A stretch of 64,000 nucleotides of DNA from Phaenicophaeus curvirostris (Eukaryota; Chordata; Aves; Cuculiformes; Cuculidae): contig NC_091392.1 of the NCBI RefSeq assembly GCF_032191515.1, forward strand, positions 102,991,571 to 103,055,570. Reading direction: 5' to 3'. The notes beneath the pieces are model-generated. The model ran no database searches and had not been told where the DNA came from. It worked only from the letters and a program-made list of their open reading frames with translations. This document shows positions 48,895-60,425 of the stretch, one piece after another (the stretch's first letter is position 1; the number at the start of each line of letters is the position of its first letter). A program made the position numbers and the translations under genes.

Positions 48895-51800
48895 TTAAGA
48901 CTGATCTGATTCCCAAACTGTAAGTACACTTATATTCGTACAATGCTTAGCTGTAATGAATAGAGTGCCACTTTTGCCAGTGTTCTGCATTTTAACATCT
49001 GTGCATACACTTCCTTCATAACAGGTCTACTGAAACCTATACTTCTGAAAGTTTCTGAAGTAAACTGCAGATAGAGTCCATTCAATATTTGCTGTGAACA
49101 TTAGTTTGCACCAGAATCTATTTCAGAGGTGGCATTAGTGAGAAACCAATGAAAAGTAGATCTAATAGAAGCTGGCAATGGAAAATATAATATATTAAAT
49201 AATACATTATTTATGCATATGGTTGTCTCTGTAAGCACAAGATTTTTTTACTGAACCCTTTTAAGTATCTCAATTTTTCCCTTGCCTGTTTTACAATCAT
49301 TTTTCATTTGTTCCTTTCAGTTATAGTGTCAAAGTTTTCAGACATGTATCGCATAAGAGATATGAATGCTTGTATGGTTCCTATTGCCTGGGTTCCAATT
49401 AATGCCTGCAATGCCTGCCTTTAAACAAATAATCATAATGACATACGGAATTTGATACACTTTTCCCATCTTAGGAAACAAGAACATCCTGACAACTTCT
49501 GCTGCTTCAAATACATCATAATAAACATCGATACTTCCCCAATAAGCTAATTAATGATTCAACATTTTAATTAATTATTGTGCGTTACTATCACAAATTC
49601 ACAGTACCCATGGAATTAGTACAACTGAAAATTTATTAATAAATTCTGAAATATTGTACCTTGAAATGTATTTTCATTATTTCATACTTTTTGTTCTGAA
49701 CATTTTCAGAATTTAGTTTGAGAATACTTAAGTAACTTCATTTTCAGATTTCACCTCTTTTGCTTTTTATCATGTAGTATTGTTCTGTTGTTTCCTATCT
49801 AACATATTCCTTCTTAATTTGCATTAGTCCTTTTTTTCCTCTGCCAGTAGACTTGGCCTTGGTCCATATCCTTGCTGGTTCACACTATTACAGATTAATG
49901 TGGTAACTGTGGTTAATGATGAGTGGTTAAAAACATCTTTCTAGAAACTGCAAATACACTTCCAAATTGTCCTTTCAGCGTCCTTTAAACATTCATTCAT
50001 TAGGTCCTGCATATTTCATGTGTTTCAGTCAGAAATATAGAGATGAGAAGAGAGGTGGGCAAATTCCATTGTCAGGCTAAGTTTTTCTTCATACCCATAG
50101 GCAGGGGCCTAATGCTTTGTGGGTAAAGAAACCTAAAAGTGTTGTGAAATCGAGCATAGAGCTAAGTGGGTATTGTTCTGGTAGTTTTGACTATTCCAAA
50201 TTTCACTAGTTATCTTCAAGAAGGCTCCTTATTTGAATTCTTTCTTTTTGTAAGATGATTTAATGGGGACGTTGTACAGTATTACAGTAGATGACTACTT
50301 CAACTCTGATGAGAGTATATTTGTTTAATATTTTTTTCATCTTTTATTTTCAAATGGTTTAATTCTAAATACAAAGAGTAGAATGTGACCCATATTATCT
50401 TTGTCCATTTATATATAAAATGACAAAGTAGAAAAGGCATCTTGTTGTTGCTTATAGTTCTCCTGAGTTATGACTGTGTCCGGGTGAATGGTTCATCCCA
50501 TCAAATCTGAACCTAGCTAATAAAAGCAAGATCGTTTTTGTTCAGCAAATGCTAGTGCTTTGGTATGTATTAGATTCAGACTTAACTCTGATGAACTTTT
50601 CACCTCCTCTTAATCATTAATAAATTTAGTGACAGCTTAAACATATAAGCAACTTTTTTGTGATGCTTGTATCATGATTTTAAGAGCAGAGATGAAATGT
50701 TTTTAGTGAGATGCTTTCTGGAAAATGTACTGTTCTGTATCTTCTATCTTCCTTTCATTTTATGCATTTAAGTGTATATGGTTAACCCTGAGTAACAGGA
50801 TGTTTAACTGTCAGCCCTCATAAATCAACATTAAAGACACTATATGGCCAGTTTACTGCCAGATATTTTGCTGATGGAAGAAAGATGTGGTTGGCTACAT
50901 GGCTAGAAGCTACCAGCAAACTGTATATAGTGAAAAAATGTAAAACTTATGTTTTTGTCAGTTTCTACTGGTTTATGATGCAGACATAAATGGATGATCA
51001 GGTTGGCAGTTAAATATCGGTTGTACTTTTTAATTGCTGTGGGAGGAATATTAATTATCTGAGCTTAGATTTGGTTTCAGTTGGTTGAAAAAAATATATA
51101 TGACTTTTCAGAGCTAAAATATTATGTTCCTTTTTTGAAAATTAATCCTTTTGCTCGCTGCTAGAAGTTTTCCTCCTTTGTGCACTTGTGTACACCTGTG
51201 TGCAAGAGAGGGTGAGAGAGAAAGTATGGTGGCAAGCAGTCTTTAATTGTAAGAACTTTTTCTGAGTGATAGAGATGTTGACCCCAAAGGAAACCATGAA
51301 AAAGCAAGAACAATAGATATAGCTATGGCTTTAAGTTTATATTGAACTTTTGCAACTGTAAGATAAAAACAAGAAACGGACAGGAAAAAACATGATTTTT
51401 ACAGAGGAATAGATTATCTATCATTATTTTTAATAAAGATTATGTGAATAGGATGATGTTTAGAATTTTTAAAAGTAGATCTCAATTTCCAACAGAGCAT
51501 ACACAGTATTCACGGTAGCAGCAGCTGGGAAATGCTGCAGCCTGGAAGGTCTCCACATAAAACATTAATTGTATTAACAACATCATAACATTTTCTTGTT
51601 TGTATTTTAAATATAAGAAAAAAAATATTATCATTTAGATCTTTTTCATCCTCCTAGTCAAGTAAACTCAAGTAAATATTGTGTGTATATTGCAGAACTA
51701 GATTATTTTGCATATGGCAAGATAAGCATAATAGTTATAATTAAAAATTAGTAAAACCTCTTAGGTGCTTGTCAAATAGTTTTATTGGTCTGTTCATTAT

Positions 51801-53678
51801 ATATACACATCGCTGTAACAGAAACACTTTGTTTTCATTTTTTCAGATTCATCTACAATTAATTTTTGACTTAGCTACCCATGAGTGACAATCCCATATG
51901 CACACTTATAAAATCTGTGTGCCCAACCATGTCATCAACTACTATTTCTGAAATACTCATATAAAAACAATAGCTATTATAAAGGATAGAAATGTGACAA
52001 ATAGAAGGGTGATTAAAACAATCAGTAGTGCTCATTTAATTTTTTTGGTTGTACAGATGTAGACTGAATTTACTGCTTAGCTTTGAGGAGAACTAGTAAT
52101 TTTCTAACAGGCTTTTCCAGTTTGCTCATTCCAAAAGTATCTGAATGATCTAGAAATATGACTGAACTTAGATTCATGTGACTCCAGCAAGATAAAAGGG
52201 ATGTTGTTATCCTGATTCACAAATTAAGATCTGGAATGCAGAGAGGATTAGATCAGAAGTAGCTACTTCTTATCTTCCACAGGATACGTTTTGGACCTAG
52301 TTTTTGCAGATTTTGAAGCATTCAGAGCACAGATCTCATTGTTTTTAGTCCCAGCTGTAAGTGCTTGGCAGTTTTAGGAATTGGGTACTACATAGCTGCA
52401 TGTAGACCTTAGTATGAGCAAAGGACAGATGACTAGTGCGAACTCAATTTTAATGACTTGGCAGTCACTTCTTAAGGCAAGGGTCCAATGAAATTCTTTG
52501 GCAAGTTTAAACCCAGAACTGCTTTTTCTGCTTTTACTCCTGTGTCTTTTTCATACTTTCTAACTCACGTAACAAAATGTACCTGACAGAAAACTGTTTC
52601 TTTGAATTCCTGATGAAGATAAATATTTATCTGCAAAGTGGACTTTTTGCAGAAAATTATTCAAAATTCTGTGAACAACTACTTCCATGTAAGTAATGAC
52701 TGTAGTGCTAAAGTTATGTCCAGCTCATGTACTTGATTACAGGTACAAAGACAAGCTGTAAATTCTAGTATTTTCCTAGTTCTGAGCCCTAGCTGTGCAG
52801 CATCAAGTGTGGTGTTTGTTTCTTTGTATTTTCTAAACTTTAAGAACATTATTTTAGGAGACTTTTAAAGAATGAAGAAGCACTGAATTTAAATCTGATT
52901 CCTTGATTATGAAGCGTTCAGTCAAGAACTTGGCTAAAGAGGAAGCAGAAAATCTTATCTTTATGTGTTTCTTCACAAGGTTCTAAGATTATGCTGTTAT
53001 ATTTTCACTTACTGAAAAGTTTAACCAGAGTTCCTACATATCTTAATATGCTTTCATTTCAGACTCCATGATAATCTTTGACATTACAAAAAAATTCCTC
53101 ACAGTAATAATTTTTTAAAAAATATTTGAAGACTAGTTTTTCTTTAATGTGCTCATAAGTATGTAAAACGCACCATGACCTTTTGTGATAACAAGGCCCA
53201 TTTTCTTAGTGCATTCTTTAGGGTTATCTATACTAGTGCAAAATGTTACATTTTATATTCTTTTCATTGGTAAGGAAACAAAAAGTCCCTTTGTAGTTCT
53301 CATACCTTGAAGATGTGCTTATTACCAAGTCATAGACTTGGCATTTTGCTAGTCACGAGGATGCCAGGGAAAGGACCCAAACCATACAATCATTTCAGGA
53401 ACTGAGAAGATTTGCTGTGCATCCTTGATAATTTGGGTGGATGGGAGTATGCTGCATGTGTTCATGGCCATTGTCATGTACACACACAGTTCTAGAACTT
53501 GCCCTATAAAAGTTATAGTTCATAAAGTTGAAAGGCTCGCTTATCTTGTCAGTGACTAATAAAAAAACAACAAAGCAAGCCAGGCCAGTTAGCAACTAGC
53601 TACATGTCAATCTTGGTTACTACTATATTAAACTTTTGCTAATAGCACTTGCACTCTGCATTTCATTTTAAGGTATTT

Positions 53679-53755
53679 TATATGCATATGCATGTGTATA
53701 TATATATGCAGGTATGTGTACATGCATGTGTTATGTATAAATAAGTATATGTATA
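53679..53755. repeat. Alternating purine-pyrimidine (TG/CA/TA) low-complexity tract
   Basis: Nearly continuous alternation built from TATGCA, TGTGTA and (TA)n over about 75 bases. Confidence 0.7.
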
Positions 53756-56700
53756 TCCATTAGTGCAGATAGTGTCATTGGTCCTATTCATTACTAAAAG
53801 GCGGTGTCAGAGCAGCAAAGACGCTGCTTCTGAAGATTGACAATGATATCAACAAAGATGCTTGCACATCTGTAAGATGTGAAAGCATTACTTTGAAGAA
53901 AATTTTTAAAGTTTATTAAAATAAACTGTACATATATGTACAAAATTATCGAATTATTATGGCATTAATAGCATTTCTTTCTTGAAAAAAGGGAAGATAT
54001 TTATCCACTAAAGGAAACATTTGGTGCCGCCAATAAGCTAAAAATACTGAATATCTGAGTTCAGTTCTGAGAGAACAGGTTGGGTTTTTTCTATAATTTA
54101 TATTGTTTTCACCATTTAGCTGGGAAATGATTACTACTGTGATGATATTATTATTAGCATTTTCTTTCACAGGATTTTGATTAGAAAAAAGTGTGATATA
54201 TTACTTCCTCCTATTTTTTTTAAGTTCATCCTCACAAAAGGAGAGAAGAGGCAAAATGAATTACATTAAGCAGTGTGTTGCCAAGGCAACAAGTACTTGA
54301 GCCCCCCCAGGTGAAGTGTGACTGAAATGCCTATGATGCCATTGCACAGGGACATGTGGTCTACTACACATAGAACTAACTGGCCCTATTTAAAAAAGCA
54401 TAAAATGAAAATTACAAGCTTTGTTTTTAATACCTATGACTATTAAGACAGTTTAGTTTCCAGCTAATAGCACCATATAAAGAACAATGGATTTAATATA
54501 TATAGCAAATGTTATACTGGTGCTCATCTGTGTAGAAATGTTTAAATTTAATTTTAAGGCCTTCTAAGGAAGGGAGGAGGTTCCTGTGCTTTGTTTTGAA
54601 TTTAGAGGACTATTTAGGGACAAGCACTGGTATAAATTAGGGAAAAGGAACTGTGAATTCAGGTTGTGTACAGACCTTCTATTTCAGTAATACTTTATGG
54701 AATTCTTGTATCCCTATCTCACCTGAAGCATGATTGAATCAGAAGTGATTTTTTTATTTGTTTTTTCTTTTCTCTCTTCACTTCAAAACTATAATAAAAT
54801 TTACTATTGGTATAAGTATTCAAAACTTGAAATATGAACATGCAACACTGTCCATCCAAATTGTTAAAAAATCATGAGATAAGATGCAAAAAGGCAAATA
54901 TTTTCAATTATTTTAATTCTTTGTATTTGAGCTTCACATTTTTTTTTAAATGTAAGTCTTCAGAAAAATTAATAATATAAAGATTGAGAACTTAACAGAA
55001 TCATGTGGTTCCAGAACCTGAGGATTTAAAGCTAATATGAAGTGCTGTGCAGTATCTTCTTAGTTTCATAGCAATGACCCAGTTTTCTTCTTGTTGGTCA
55101 TTGAGATTTTTGATGGGAACATTTACCATCACAAGAGATCCAGGTATCAGTGTTGCACAAACATCTGAGGAGCAAGAGTGACTACTGGAATCACTTTCAG
55201 AGTAAAGATTATCAAGGTTGAGACTGAATGCAGTCCTGACCAATTCTCAGGAAAATGCTAACAAATGCAGAAAAATCAACTGATACTCTTTTATTTTTAA
55301 ATCTAGTTTTATCAAATTAAAGGCATAGAGAGCTATATATATATATATGAGTATTTTTTTAAACTCTTCAAACAGATCAAACCTTATCAAATGTTTTTGT
55401 CAAAGCTATGCCTTCCTTTTTGAAGAACTCCTTCTCCAAACTGTCTTAGTAATGTCTTTTTTGTGATAGTAACTGATGTTTTAGAATAACTGTAGAGAGG
55501 AGCAGAGTTTGAGGAAAGCAAATTCTATCAATTATACCACAGCGTGTTTTGCTTCCAGTGCTGTGTTTGCTTTCCAGTGCTATAGAGGAGTTATTGGAGT
55601 GCAACTTTAATTTTGTGTGTAGATTATTTTGGGCAAGAGAATTTATCTAAATTTTGTTCTACAGAAGAAGGAAAAGAGACAGGAAAAGTCCAGACTGCAT
55701 TGAACTCTGGACAATATCCCATGAAAAAGACAAAAATTGGGTTTTGCTTTAACAGATATAATAAACCTGGATATATGTGTTATATAGGTACATAAAACTG
55801 AACAGTAATGCTTTTTAATAGGTCTTTCACTAGCCATTAAAGAACAAAAAAACCACTCCTCACAAATTAAATAAAGAAAAATAAAGAAAGCACAGGCAGC
55901 AGTAAGGCTTATTTCCACACTGGAGTAACTGATAATTTGTGGGTTTTTTTTTTCTCTATGAAGCCTGTAAGACAGGCAATTCCTCAGCGTATTGCAGTAG
56001 CATGCAGTACAGATGTAAGGGAAAGCTAGGTGTCACTCAGTAAGGAATCCTGTTGGTATGATTGACACATAAAGCAAATTTTTTTGCCATTCTGATATGT
56101 GCTTTCTTGTGGAGGGATATCTCAGAGACAAACCATTAGAGTAAACCCTTTCTATTGTTATTTGGTGAGAAGATTTTTATTTTAATGAAAGGGATCTGTC
56201 TTTTGTGCACATACTAGCCTTTGCTGTTTGATATGCACAGAAATTCAATCAGATGCTTAATTACATCTTAACATGAGTTCCAAACAGCTGGCTAATTCCC
56301 TTGTTTCTGATTAAAGAGATTACAAAAATAAAATTCAACATTGCATTTACATACAGCTCTAAAAGGAAACACTTGCCAGTAAGTTTTAGTCATTTAGGAA
56401 ATTCATATCTGTTCAGCGTTAGGGATCAAAGCTTTTAACATGATGAATTGCAGAGTGACAAGAAATTTGAAATGAAAAAAAAAGGAGAAATAACAAATGG
56501 AATTTGTCAAATGTTCTGCTTTTTCATTATGGCAGGATTTAACTTGAAGGAGTGACTCCGTATCCTTATGTAGGAAGTATTTTGTTTCATATGTCTTCTT
56601 TGTGAAAACACAGAAATTAAGTTTGTTCACTTAACCATCACTTCCCGTGAACTCCAAAGATTATTTTTCAAACAGGATTGTCCTGAGCATATGCTCTGAT

Positions 56701-57264
56701 TTATTTGAAGTTGAGGTATGAACTGTCACAAAACAAGGTAGAATTTAATTTGTTTTGTGTCTAGTTTAATCTTCCAGTGGTTTATTTTTTAATAATTTTT
56801 TATCTGCCACAAAACCAGATAAACTCCTTTTAGCTGTAATTCCTGTATCAATGCATGTACCAGAGGTGAAACCAATCAGACTAACTGCTGAAATGTAGCA
56901 GAAAATAGCTTCCTAATGTTGTCATTTAGGCCTAATTACGATTCATTTAAACACATTAAAAGAGCTATTGTTATAAGTAAAGGATTCATATGAAAACCTT
57001 TCTTTAAGTAAAAAATGTGTTAGTTATGTAGTAATATGAAATCAAGGGAGCTACAGACAGTGATAAGCAGCTAAATTAACTGTATGTGTGAGTCATTGAT
57101 GCTGAAAGGTCTGAAGAAATACCTCCCTCTTTTGGCAGCAAAGACTGAGCATTTGGAGAAGTTCTGGGACTATTCACACTTTTAAAAAAATCAAAGAGGA
57201 CGAAGTCTGCTAAGAGAACAGGAGGATCAAATAAGTGAAAAAAATACCAAAAATATGTAGGTTT

Positions 57265-57420
57265 TCTTATTCAGGGGACTGGAGAGTGACAGATATCACA
57301 CCCATATTTTACATATGTCTGTTTGAACCAGGAGGCTATTGACCTCAAACCATGTACTTCAGACTAGTTTATTAGTGAAAGGGAAGACCTGGGATACCAT
57401 GACATGACAAGCCTAAACAG
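57265..57420 (+). mobile_element. Possible ancient LINE (CR1-like) RT scrap
   Basis: GACTGGAGAGTGACAGATAT, CACACCCATATTTT, GGGAAGACCTGGGATACCATG and ACAAGCCTAAACAGGAAAGT are in the order expected for the CR1 RT segment around 'DW..A.VTPIFKKG..ExxGNYRPVSLTSxPGK'. Match by eye only, many differences. Confidence 0.3.
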
Positions 57421-58145
57421 GAAAGTCTATGCAGAAAAAGAAAAATTCTCCCTTCTTGATCTGTTGACATTTTACTAACACATTAATAAATGAGCATATT
57501 AAGAAGATTGTAACTGACATTTTGTTTAGACACTGCTAAGACTTTGAAGAGATCTCTTGCAACACTTAGCAAATATATTGAATAGTCATGGGATGCTAGC
57601 TGTAAGTGCTGTAATGTACATTATCAAAAAGTGACTTAGATAAGGAAGATGAAAACAATGAACAGTTTGAGTTGTCATACCCCTGTTTCCCTGCTCATCC
57701 CGATAAACAAAGTGAATAAAGATGCCTACTGTAGATCTTCTAAATTGTCCCATGCAAGAACAACGTACCAGGTCAGCCTAAAGGGACAGTTTATTTTTTA
57801 CTGGACATCAGCTTAGGGAAGAGCTGTTATAAGACGGTGGTTCATTTCAAATGCAGGTTGGGAACTCAAACGAAAGATCATATTGAATAATGATGTTTAA
57901 TAGTCCTTAAAGGCTTTTTTCCTTTTTCTTATATATTAGGTGATCTTACCACATTGAACTGCATTAATGTTGAGTCCACTTCTCTTTGACTAGATTATTT
58001 GTGATATTCCACCTGTGGAGGGTTTGGTGGTTAATATCAGATTTACTTATTTGACAGTATGTGATATGACATGGGATTTTTATTTAAAACAGTGATGCAG
58101 CAGTGCTTATGTTTTGTCCTGACCTCCTCACACTGTGCAAGAAGA

Positions 58146-59178
58146 AGGGCATGTGGTTGATCAAAATGAATTTTGGAGATCTGTGACAAGTGGTGTCCCT
58201 CAGGGGTCCGTACTGGGACCAGTGCTGTTTAATATCTTCATAAATTATATTGACAGTGAGATTGAGTGCACCCTCAGCAAGTTTGCAGATGACATCAAGT
58301 TGAGTGGTGTAGCTGCCACATCAGAAAGACACGATGTCATCCATAAGGACCTGGACAGGCTGGACAAATAGGCCTGCAAAAATCTCATTAAATTCAACAG
58401 GGCCTAATTCAAAGTCCTGCACTTGGTTCGGGGCAATCCCCACTTTCAGTACACAGTGGGGGATGATGTGGTTGAGAGCTGCCCTGCAGAGAAGGACTTG
58501 GGGTTGCTGGTTGATGAGATGGTAGACATGAGCTGGCAATGTGCACTCAGAGCCCCAAAGGCCAACCATATCCTGGGCTGCATCAAAAGGAGCATGGCCA
58601 GCAGGTTGAGGGAGGTGATTCTGCCCCTTTATTCCTCTCTTGTGAGACCTCATCTGGAATACTGTGTCCAGTTCTGGAATCTTCAACTTAAGAAGGTTAT
58701 GGAGCAGTTGGAATGGGTCCAGAGGAGGGCTTCAAGGATGATCCAGGGGCTGGAGCACCTCTGCTATGAGGACAGGCTGAGAGAGCTGGTTTTGTTCAGC
58801 CTGGAGAGGAGAAGACTCTGAGGAGATCTTATAGCGACCTCCCAGTACCTGAAAGGAACCCACAAGAAAGCTGGAGAGGGACTGTTCATAAAGGCTTGTG
58901 GTGATATGATGAGAGGGAATGGATATAAACTTGAGAAGGGCAGATTTAGACTAGACATTAGGAAGAACTTCTTCACCATGAGAGTGATGAGACACTGGAA
59001 CATGTTGCCAAGGTAAGTTTTGGCTGCCCCATCCCTGGATGTGTTTAAGGCCGGGTTAGTTGGGGCCTTTGATAACCTGATCTAGTGGGACGTCCCTGCC
59101 CATGGCAGGGTTGTTGGAACTCGATGATCTTTAAATTCCCTTCCAACTCTAACTATTCTATGATTCTATGATTCTCTG
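58146..59178 (+). mobile_element. CR1 LINE, 5'-truncated, single-frame RT pseudogene plus 3' tail
   Basis: About 1.03 kb. GVPQGS at 58192-58209 and the FADD catalytic box at 58282-58293 are in the same frame. The frame continues without any indel to the natural TAG at 59083-59085, broken only by four in-frame stops: TAG 58369, TAA 58405, TGA 58819, TAA 59014. Recognisable segments: CTLSKFADDIKLSGV, AEKDLGLLVDE, HILGCIKRS, LVRPHLEYCVQFW, RFRLDIRKNFF. The 3'UTR ends in ATTCTATGATTCTATGATTCT near 59178. The N-terminal RT, endonuclease and ORF1 are missing through 5' truncation. Same subfamily and orientation as 575-1838. Confidence 0.94.
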
Positions 59179-60284
59179 TAGACATATATAAACTATATGA
59201 AGTAATAATGTCCTTCTCGGGAAATGGAAATGTATATATAGAGAGAAGAATCAGTGAGAAAAGAGACAGATTAAAAAGAGGAAACAGAATTGATGGAAAA
59301 AAAATATAATTCACCTTTCCAGGGATCCCATGATGAAATGTAACATTGATAACCTTAAAAAAGTGGGAAAGTTCATTGAAAACATCACAGTTGGTCTCAG
59401 GAGTGCTGAGCCCTCTCAAACCCCTCCAGAATTGCAGTGAGTACTGCTTGACTTCTTGCACACTTGTGCAAAGAGCGTTTTAGCAGGTGTGAAAGCCTCT
59501 GACCTTGTTTTAGTCCTTTTGAGCTAGCTTCAACGACTTCGTCTCAAAACATGGTTTGGAAATGGCATTTAAGACAAAAAGAGCAGTTCATCTGCAGTTT
59601 GAAACACAGTTCTTGACAGCATGTAGATCAAAATGTAGGTACACTTAGCAGCATATAACAATTGCAGTGCACAGCTGGGTCCCAGCACAATGGGGGCATG
59701 TCCTCAGCCACTAGGAGTAAGTAAATGGGTGCAAACCAGCTGAAGCCCTTTGCTGTCTTCTAAGTTCTGTTTGTTAGCTGTTCACTTTATTTAGTCTCTG
59801 TTGGGCTGATTGGTGTATTAACCTGCATCTCACCAGTCTAATTGGATCAGGAAGACAGCTGATGTAGCCTAAAACCCACCCTTCAGACTCCCCTGTCTTG
59901 AGATAAGTTCAGCTTTCATTGCATCAGGAGTGTATAGTCACTCCCTACCTCTCATCAAGAACTTCATGAGCACAAAGCCCTTGCTTGTACCTTCAGAGCC
60001 TTCTTCCACTGGAGGGCTTCATTGATCAGTCACAATTTCTACTTTTGGTGTTCACAAAATTTTGTGGCAATGAGGGCTTAATGTAAGAATGCATTGCATG
60101 AAAAAGTATTTATTTTTGTTGATTAGTAGGAAATAAATACTGAAAATCATAGAAATAATGAATGGCATAGAGAAGATTATTTCAAAAGTAGCAGACAGTA
60201 TCAGATGAAATGGTCAAGCCTCAGATTTAAAATTGCCTGAAGAGTCCTAGGCTACTTTATCTCTCTTCATACAAACTCTGCTGT
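59179..60284. other. Intron, nothing recognised
   Basis: Somewhat GC-richer around 59690-60020 than the neighbouring DNA. No gene or assignable repeat. Confidence 0.4.
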
Positions 60285-60425
60285 CTGTCTTGCATCAATT
60301 TTGTTGCTCTTTCCTGTATTATTTCTAATTCTGTCATATTCTACTTGTGATTGTATGCAGCATCGAAGATGTGGGCTGACTGTGGTTTTCCAATGTGGCT
60401 TAATAATGCTAAGCAGTGGACCCAG
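60285..60425 (-). mobile_element. Probable ancient CR1/L3-like LINE fragment
   Basis: The plus strand TCAATTTTGTTGCTCTTTCC, followed by a gap and CCAATGTGGCTTAATAATGC and TAAGCAGTGG, parallels the minus-strand view of old CR1 ORF2 (TTTGTTGCTCTTCTCTG .. CCAGATGTGGCCTCACCAGTGCTGAGTAGAG). No frame remains. Confidence 0.4.

Larger units (their letters stand above)
48895..58145. other. Intron, mostly unrecognised
   Basis: AT-rich. Alternating purine-pyrimidine DNA at about 53679-53755 (TATGCATATGCATGTGTATA..). A (TA)n run lies near 55334-55348. A possible ancient LINE scrap lies at 57265-57420. No exon or RNA gene seen. Confidence 0.45.

Noticed and set aside
58321..58686. 121-codon minus-strand frame
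   Set aside because: Antisense shadow of the CR1 RT at 58146-59178.
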